Origin: Oscheius sp. JU75
Taxonomy: Eukaryota; Nematoda; Chromadorea; Rhabditida; Rhabditidae
DNA length: 64,000 nucleotides
Assembly (NCBI GenBank): GCA_037178855.1
Contig: JASJZC010000002.1
Coordinates: 7,266,501-7,330,500 of the forward strand
Direction of reading: 5' to 3'
A program made the translations under genes and the position numbers. Of this stretch, positions 57,278 through 64,000 are shown piece after piece. Position 1 is the stretch's first letter, and each line of letters opens with the position of its first letter. The notes below the pieces were generated by a model. It was not told where the DNA came from and searched no databases. It was given only the letters and a program-made list of their open reading frames with translations.

Positions 57278-58657
57278 ATGTTCCTGCTGGTGAATCTGGA
57301 AGGGCATGCGGACAGCATGGCAGACATTATCAATGAACTGGTTAGTGATTTAATTAAAGAGAGACAGTACGACCAGTTAAGGTAAACAAGTACAGCGTTC
57401 CTGTCTCTATTTATGACAGTGTGGAGAAGGCTTGTCCGAACTGTAAGGGACAGACAGGGACAGTCAGTGCTCAGACCAAGGATCCAGATCTTCCGCCTAT
57501 TAGTCCAGCCACGAGGACGGAAATTATCGATGTCAAGGTAAGAGACAATAACAGTGATAGTGACAGTGTCACTGGTCTCTTTGATTCTCGCCCAATTTTC
57601 TAATGACATTTTGAAAATTATGTCAATGAGGTTGGAGAAAGTGCCCTGGTCGGAAAGACAAGCTGATAAGGCTTGGTAGGTTAGAGACTAGAGACTTTTT
57701 TTTTCAATTTCGAAGGGTCATTTTCAGCCAAGTACCCTTCTTCTGGAAACGCTGAATGACTCTCTCAATGTGGGACGCCGGACGGCTGCCAAACAGTCAG
57801 CTATTGCCAGGGCATTGGAGAAGAGAACGGACCTGGAGGAGTTTATGGAGACAAAACCGTTCCCTGAGTTCCAGAAACTGTTGGAACAGGCTGGGTGTAG
57901 CAGAGAGACTGAGGTAGTTGACAAAAAGAGTGAGAGACAGTTTCGTATTTTAGAGCCCTACCAATTCATATACCCCAAACACTGAAGATGTCAACTCTCC
58001 CCATGACTCTTCTGGAGAGGCTGAAGAAAACTCTGAAGACTTTGTATGCTAGTTTTCAAGTTTTGATAGACCACTTTTTTAGGGAGCGACTCTCGAAACC
58101 ATGCACCCTACCCTCTTAGCCTGTCTCATCTCCTCTACTCCCAATGTCTTTGCTCAAGATGGTTCTCAGTCTCCGAGCGACAGACCACCCAACTTGACCC
58201 CGGAACTGGGCTTCAGTGCTGAAGAACCGTCTTCGAGACCGAACAGAGCTTTAGGACAGTTGAGTAAGTTCATGTGTCCTAATTTGAAACAGTCCATTTC
58301 CAGTCTCGAGCTCTGGAAAACTGAGGAGAGGGAGAATCGTCTACAACTCTAGAGACCTGGTGAGTTGACAAAAAGACAGAGGCAGATAGACAGAGAGAAG
58401 AATGACTGAGAGACAGAGACATGGAGCGACTGTATCTGACCGATAATTTTCAGGACGTCCTGGAATCCTTCTACTCCAAGGATCCCAACGCCTGTGCTGA
58501 CCCAGTCAAAAAGCAGCAGATGATGGAAATTCTTGGGGTCGACGCCCTCAGGGTGAGCAATCATCTTGTTTTGTAAAACACCTCGTTATAGTTAAAAGTA
58601 TGGTTCCAAAACAGACGCCGGAAGGACAAGATCAGATCGATTAAAGAGAACTGCTAG
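57278..58657 (+). CDS. Atypical homeodomain transcription factor
   Basis: Eight exons join in phase: 57278-57381, 57420-57537, 57728-57913, 57954-58043, 58083-58263, 58304-58359, 58454-58552 and 58590-58657. The N-terminal part reads GHADSMADIINELVSDLIKE and EKACPNCKGQTGTVSAQTKD. A helical block follows (GRRTAAKQSAIARALEKRTD; KPFPEFQKLLEQAG) and then a Ser/Pro-rich acidic region. The C-terminus is a homeodomain: LRRGRIVYNSRDLDVLESFY, DPNACADPVKKQQMMEILGV and LKVWFQNRRRKDK, ending IRSIKENC. The WFQNRR recognition helix with Gln at position 50 is clear. Between the helix 1 Leu and the Trp there are 35 residues where 33 is usual, so loop I is two residues longer. The start follows a TTTTCAG, so it may be trans-spliced or have an earlier exon. 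The homeodomain class could not be assigned. Confidence 0.88.
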
Positions 58658-58971
58658 TCAAATTCTATTGTTATCCAGACACATTCACATCGGGTTCCCA
58701 CGAGAACATTTGGGCTTTAGAGTGACAGTAATAAAGATGTTTATCCTATCGGTCTTGTCAAACTCTCTCTCTCTCTCTCTCTCACCCGATCTCGAATCTT
58801 GTGTGAGAAATCTTTAATATTGTCGTATTTTTAAATGATAAATGTAAGATTCAATCAAATCGCGAGTATTGCCGGCATAGCTGAGTGGTGAATCCACAGT
58901 GGTGAGCAACCTTATTTGTTTAAGATATTTCACTGTTTCCTCTTTTAACCGTCTTGGTCTACTGTTCTAGA
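58658..58971. other. Intergenic region
   Basis: It holds a CTCTCTCTCTCTCTCTC run near 58.77 kb and a GCCGGCATAGCTGAGTGGTG segment near 58.87 kb that resembles a tRNA 5' half. No gene is supported. Confidence 0.5.
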
Positions 58972-59835
58972 ATGTTGACGCTTAGCCTTTCAGAAAGCAT
59001 CCAGAAAGGAATGGTTCCAATTGAGGATTTCATTCTCGCCCTGAAAAGTGCCGCCAGCTGCAGCATTCTTGACGCGGACGTCTTCGAGAAATACGTCCAG
59101 GTAATATTTTCACCCTTGTCATATAGCAATTTGATTTAGAAAAACTATGTGCCGCGTTTGCGCGACGATTACTACTGCGCTGTACATATTCACCAAGAGG
59201 GCGACAAAGACCTCCGATGCCAGCAGGCTCGAGGTGCCATGGCCATGTAAGCTGTTTGAATTACATTAAACAGCAAAGTGTTTCAGTCACGGACTCTTCG
59301 CCTTGCTTCACGACCACAAAATCTTCGGATTCGATGAAGAGTAATTCTTCACAATTTCTGTACCGAACGGAGGAAAAAAAATACCGAGCCATACCTGGTT
59401 TTTTGAGGATTTTATTCTGGTGCTGTCAATCACTGCCAAGGATCCAACTCCTGATACCAGACACATGTCCCAGTTCCGGCGAGCCTTCGATAATCCGACC
59501 AGTTCAAAACGGCGTCAGCCTTTGTTGGAAGAAGAGGACGACGATGACGAATGTCCAAACGTGAACGAAGATCGTGCAGCTGATGAAGATGACAGATGAA
59601 GATGCGCCCATCCAAATCAGAATGGATTTGACCAAAGCTGCAGCAATAGAGCTCCGTCCATCAATCAAGGCACGACTTTTGGGATAGACTTCAACAATTT
59701 TTTGTTTTCAGCAGCTACAATGTGAAGATCAACTGGCGCCCATACACTGGAGATATTACCAAGGAGAAACTACTTTGCCCAGACGGACTCATCGACTCAT
59801 TCAAGTATGAAAGTTTTCCCAATGCTTTGGCTTAA
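58972..59835 (+). CDS. Unknown protein, 3' structure unsettled
   Basis: Exon 1 follows a TTCTAG and reads MLTLSLSESIQKGMVPIEDF, ILALKSAASCSILDADVFEK. Exon 2: NYVPRLRDDYYCAVHIHQEG and DLRCQQARGAMA. Exon 3: HGLFALLHDHKIFGFDEE. Exon 4: DFILVLSITAKDPTPDTRHM and an acidic stretch (LLEEEDDDDECPNVNEDRAA) that stops at a TGA near 59597 in that frame. In another frame the same DNA reads KIVQLMKMTDEDAPIQIRMD, and a further open exon near 59.71-59.83 kb reads YNVKINWRPYTGDITKEKLL. One more splice or an alternative end is therefore likely. The DFIL(A/V)L segment occurs twice, hinting at an internal repeat. No family is recognised. Confidence 0.5.
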
Positions 59836-60021
59836 ATTTTCGTACTTAATGCGTATAATGTCATTAATTTTTCACCGGTTTGCTTCTTGTTACGGTTAAA
59901 CACTTTCACATTAAAGGCCATAACAACCTGAGCATTAGCCCCGATGTCACGAATAAAGTTAAGTGGGTATCCGAGTTTTATAATAATTCTTGTAGCGTCT
60001 GGCAACATTTTCAGGTTCATC

Positions 60022-62294
60022 TCAAAGAACAGTGCTGGTCACCAAGTTGACCAGACTATCCACATACGTTTGACTGAAAGTATCATTAATAGCTACGACG
60101 TTTGAAGTAAGCGTAGACACTCCTGTTCCGCCTAAAATTCAAAGAGCTGGTGCGAGTAAAACTTAACTGACCATTAAGTTCAGCTCCGAAGATGTACTGA
60201 TATCCAGACAATGAGAAACCGCTACAATAGTTAAAAGTGCTCCTGAAATAATTATGTTTTCATATTTTTGGTATCTCTCACTCTGCCGAAATGAAGATTA
60301 GACACTGTTGATCGCCAATGTTGGCTGAAGCTGCATCGTTCAGGCCGCTTAATAGATATTAATTAATATTTAAAAAACTTAAAATTACTCGCAAAGATGA
60401 TTAATGCAGTTAGTTCCAGGCTGTCTCGAGCTAAGAGCCCCAATGAAACTCGAATAGTCCTCATAGTAACCGTTGTCAGTCCCGCAATGATTATTGTCAG
60501 CGTCTCCGTAATAACCAAAACTGGCTTTAAAATTAAGTTGAGGGTTCCTGTAGAGCTGATACACAACATTGGAAATATACGTCTTTTGCTAAATCCTCTT
60601 TTTTTTTGGAGTACACTATCTTACGCTGTTGTATGTGGAGCTAACAATAGAGTTAGTCGAACCTCCTTGTCCATAGTAACTCCAATCCATCATGAGCAGA
60701 CAGTTCAAATTGACTTTATAGTCTGTAAAATAAAATGTTGGTAGGCAGTCCTTTAATATTTTAGCCGTCGCGAGACCCATCAACAGGAATAAGTCTGTTT
60801 TTCAAGCTTTTTTTCACTCCAGTTCGCTTTTCAAATGTTGTTGGCTGAGTGTACAGCGATAACACGTTGATGTTAAAGGGCTGTCACTTCCAACGTTCTA
60901 CTTTACAGACAATAACTTATATTATCAGGACTTTAATTAGACAGTGATTTGCTACTGGTGATATATAAAATTTTGATTACATGGTTTTTAGTCCAAACAA
61001 GGCTGCACAGTCAGAATTCTCTCACCTAACACTGTCGAAGTAATTAAGTTGACCAAGTTATCCACATCAAATTGAGGAAAACTATCAGTAGCCGTCGTTA
61101 GATTCGATGTCTTTGTCGAGATACCAGTATGGCCTAAAAAATATTGCGAGTTATTGCAACAACTTACCATTAAGCTCTACTCCAAAAATTATTGGATATT
61201 TAGTGCTATTAATTTTATTACAACGATCAAAATCAGAAGCATCTTCTGCCGATATGAAGATGAGGCATTGGGTATCATATTGAGAGTTCCAGTCATTCAT
61301 ATTGTCAATAGCTCTAATATTTTGTAAACTGATGCTTTTTCAACTTACCCACAAACATCTAAGAATGCACATGTATCCGGTTCCCAATAAGATAGCGCAT
61401 GATTGAACATGTTGTAGCTATTAGCATATGATTCATCGATATTATTAAAATAGTTTTCAAAATATAGGTCACCATAGGCTCCAAAAGTAGCTTGAAATGC
61501 AAGATTAGCGTTATTGTACAACTGTTGAGCCACATTTGATATGTATATTTTTTGCTATTAAAGATATTAAACTTCTAACATTCGGAAACCTACGGCGTCA
61601 TATTTAGCAAGATTACCAGTGTTAGTCGATTGTCCTTCACCAAAATAACTCCAGTCCATCATAAACAGGCAATTTAGTGGAACTGAAAAGTTCATATATT
61701 TTTTCGCCGTTAATTTGCCACCTGGAGCTGGAGTTGTTGACTCAGGAGCGTTTGAATCAAACTGACAGGTAAATGGTAACGGAGTTGTACAGTCTATGTT
61801 CCTTCAAATCAGAATTTTTGAGAATTTGTGAAACACAACCTCCACCACAGTCCCGACATTGTATCAATGATTGCACATTGATAAACGTTTGAAGGGATAG
61901 GTAGACCAGGAAACCAGTTGGAATATGAAAAGGGAGCATGGCTTGTCCATGTCCAGTTTGAGGTATCTAAGACATCAGCACCAATCCAGAAGGTTGGAAA
62001 ATTTGAAACATCTAAAACACGAATGTTTTCTAGGAATAACTATGGGTTTACTAGCAACCAGGGTGTTCTCAAAAGCATTAGAGATTGCTACCAGATTTCC
62101 TCCAAGATTTTCACACTGCTCCTCTGCATCTTGAAAATTTGTTGGAGTAGAAACGGGCAAATAGCATCTGCAGTAGATTGAACTTTTTTAAAAATAAATT
62201 CTCACTTCCCAAAATTCCCAATAGTAGAACCAGGTGGGCACACACAAAAGCCAAAATGAGCACAAAACAGGAAAACCAGAACCGAGCGGAGCAT
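60022..62294 (-). CDS. C-type lectin protein with two VWA-like domains
   Basis: The signal peptide MLRSVLVFLFCAHFGFCVCP is followed by a C-type lectin domain: FQDAEEQCENLGGNLVAISN, FPTFWIGADVLDTSNWTWTS, and CAIIDTMSGLWWRLCFTNSQ (WIG, W.W and paired Cys kept; no EPN or QPD calcium motif). After a Thr/Pro linker come two tandem VWA-like units. The first is NCLFMMDWSYFGEGQSTNTG ... FISAEDASDFDRCNKINSTK ... FDVDNLVNLITSTVL; the second is NCLLMMDWSYYGQGGSTNSI ... FISAEWSTFNYCSGFSLSGY ... YVDSLVNLVTSTVL with TGA at 60022-60024. The exon ending near 61.02 kb joins the second unit in phase (TSTVL to DYKVNLN), supporting one gene. Lectin-plus-VWA proteins are a known nematode clec subgroup, secreted and often linked to immunity. 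An open frame just 3' (59840-60010, LPDATRIIIKLGYPLNFIRD) was not joined. Confidence 0.88.
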
Positions 62295-62787
62295 TAGGGT
62301 GCGGTCGGTGTTTTCTGATAAGAGAGAGTTCTTATATATCTAGGATTAAATGATAGGTAGCTATGATACGGCGATATGAGGGTAAAAATAAATGTTTATT
62401 GTTTGCTACAGAGCAGACTCCATCGAGCAAATGTGCAATTCCGGCAAAACGAGAAGCTCAAGGCTCGCTAGCCACAGTTCATTCCTGACTCGAAACGGCC
62501 TTGGGACACGAACGTAGGTTTTCGGAACACACTTTTTTATTTCACTTGTTTCAACTCTCTTCGAAAAAGACTTTACTGAATACCGCGTGAAGCGACAAAA
62601 AGAGTTGTTTGAGCTGTTCAAGAGCAAGTTAGAATTACCCCATGCGTCAAACCTTGGTAAGTTTTTTATACATTTTTCTTATGTGGTTCATTTCTTCTTT
62701 TTGTTATTAAAATATGTTCTTTTTACTGCCAGACGGTCGGTGCCAGTCGAAAGACAGTCACGCGCTGACAAGAGTAAGAGTCTAATT
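62295..62787. other. Intergenic region without supported gene
   Basis: Between the 3' end of the second zinc-finger gene and the start of the lectin gene, both on the minus strand. AT-rich; no coding exon seen. Confidence 0.5.
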
Positions 62788-63911
62788 TTATTGCGTAAGT
62801 CCAAGCAAAAGGTCCATGACTTTCTGCTGCTCCAAATCATGTTCAATATTCTGTTCTGGACATATTTCTTGATTCTCCGACCGTTTCGGCACCAGACTAT
62901 ACTCGAATTTCCTCTTCTTTTCCCCAAGTTCCTTCTGTTTGACCTTGTATTGAGCAATGTCGAGACCTGGGAAGCAGTGGAGCCACAACTGGGCATACTC
63001 TTCTTCCAGCTCTGATCTGAAGGAAGGTTTTAAAAATTGTGACAATCTACTCACGAATGGTCAATGACAACGGCATCGTTTCCTTCAATATGAGACGGAT
63101 GATGATTGTCAATGTGGGCCTTGGCCATGTAGCGACGACTACAGGTATATGAGCACATCGAACAGCTGAAAACGGGATATTATTTCAAAAAGATGTCTGA
63201 CGGAGACCGAAACCGAAAGAGTGTCTCACCTGAACTGGCTCTTGGAAGCATGAAGCTTGAGATGTCTCTCAATATTGGCAACTGGAGTACTGCCTCCCCA
63301 AGTAATAAATCCTTTACAGTAGGCACATGTAAGTCCCTGATCCGTGTCCAGAGTTCGTCGTCTCTTCACGCTTCTTTTCAAGGGATTCGGAATCACTTCC
63401 TTTGGGGTAGTGGTCTCATTGGCGTCCTTAGAAACCTTTTCTATGCGTTCTTCTTTGACTTCGACTTCGGTTAGAAGAGGCGAGGAAATTGTCTGAAAGC
63501 TGTTCAATATTTAGGTCCAATGTCAAAAACACAGAGAGAGAGAGAGAAACTGTAAATCTACACACCTCTGTTTTCGTCTTCCAGAAAATCGGAACACTCG
63601 CAGGTTTCTTTGGCCTCGGACCTAGCTGTGAGGAACAGCTCTGACTCATGGTCATGGCATCTTTTAGCCAATCCAAATTGATATCTTCAGCCTCTGGCTG
63701 TGGAGCAGGAGGGATGGAAGACGTCTCTTCCTTCTCTTCAACTTTGTTAGCGCAATCTGGACAGATTTGTGACATGTCTTCCCCCGTGGTCATGGACGTG
63801 TACCCATTTTTGATCTGCAAGAGAGGGTAGAGAGGAATTTACAAAACTAACCAATAGGGTAATGGCTGCAGAAGCCTTCTTTCCATCCTTAATGTTAAGA
63901 AGAATATACAT
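62788..63911 (-). CDS. Zinc-finger protein related to the one at 42-43 kb
   Basis: A probable start MYILLNIKDGKKASAAITLL (63911; further 5' sequence could exist) joins IKNGYTSMTTGEDMSQICPD, with CPDCANK a CxxC pair. Next are EDINLDWLKDAMTMSQSCSS, an acidic exon (LLTEVEVKEERIEKVSKDAN), then a first finger (CAYCKGFITWGG...IERHLKLH) and a second (CSMCSYTCSRRYMAKAHIDN, HHPSHIEGNDAVVIDHS). The last exon reads RSELEEEYAQLWLHCFPGLD, a basic helix (YKVKQKELGEKKRKFEYSLV), and ends LLGLTQ with TAA at 62788-62790. Fingers followed by a W/L...CFP motif match the layout of the 42-43 kb gene. Likely nuclear; target unknown. Confidence 0.75.
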
Positions 63912-64000
63912 TTGGGGTGGACAGGAAGAGGCAGTGGGAAGATAGTGGCGCCGCCAGTGGGAACCAATCGATGGTTTGGCCGAGACGCGTGTGAGGGGAG

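Overview
The window looks like nuclear DNA from a free-living type nematode. The genes are broken by many very short introns, mostly about 38 to 45 bases with GT..AG ends. Gene-to-gene gaps are often only 100 to 250 bases in the same orientation, as in nematode operons. The gene content is also worm-like: patched-related (PTR) protein, ShKT-domain secreted protein, P-glycoprotein, MEC-6/paraoxonase-like protein, serpentine receptor, and a C-type lectin with VWA domains. No species can be named from the sequence alone. All protein calls rest on reading the translated exons by eye. Exon joins were placed by splice signals and reading phase, so small errors in exon ends are likely.

Layout. 0.1-7.6 kb (minus): a secreted Cys/Gln/Gly-rich protein of unknown role lies about 117 bases downstream of a PTR transporter-like gene. 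9.3-10.6 kb: a small charged protein (plus) and a two-ShKT secreted protein (minus). 10.8-13.8 kb (minus): a small coiled-coil protein, an unknown CxxC protein and an REX4-type exonuclease. 14.2-21.5 kb (plus): mitochondrial ribosomal protein L10 and, 168 bases on, the cleavage stimulation factor CstF77 (suf-1). 21.6-23.9 kb (minus): two small secreted or membrane proteins. 24.7-30.0 kb (minus): a full-length P-glycoprotein with a small secreted-peptide gene nested on the other strand in one intron. 30.9-33.8 kb (plus): a four-pass membrane protein and a paraoxonase/MEC-6-like protein. 34.9-40.8 kb (plus): FAN1 nuclease. 41.5-46.4 kb: a small Cys-rich secreted protein, a zinc-finger gene, a long coiled-coil gene and a partly resolved membrane-protein gene. 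46.4-51.6 kb is gene-poor and rich in GA/CT repeats. 51.6-52.8 kb (minus): a seven-pass receptor. 53.1-54.1 kb: a large foldback element. 54.1-57.3 kb: gene-free DNA with many AATTA-type motifs ahead of an atypical homeobox gene (57.3-58.7 kb). 59-63.9 kb: an unknown gene, a C-type lectin with two VWA domains, and a second zinc-finger gene related to the one at 42-43 kb.

The introns and spacers also hold several repeat families: short hairpin elements, at least seven tRNA-derived segments with A-box and B-box-like sequences, and many CTCTGT-type microsatellites. No CRISPR array, rRNA gene or intact tRNA gene was seen. The most notable points are the nested peptide gene, introns of only 28 and 31 bases, the 0.94 kb foldback element, the atypical homeodomain with its motif-rich upstream DNA, and the related zinc-finger pair.
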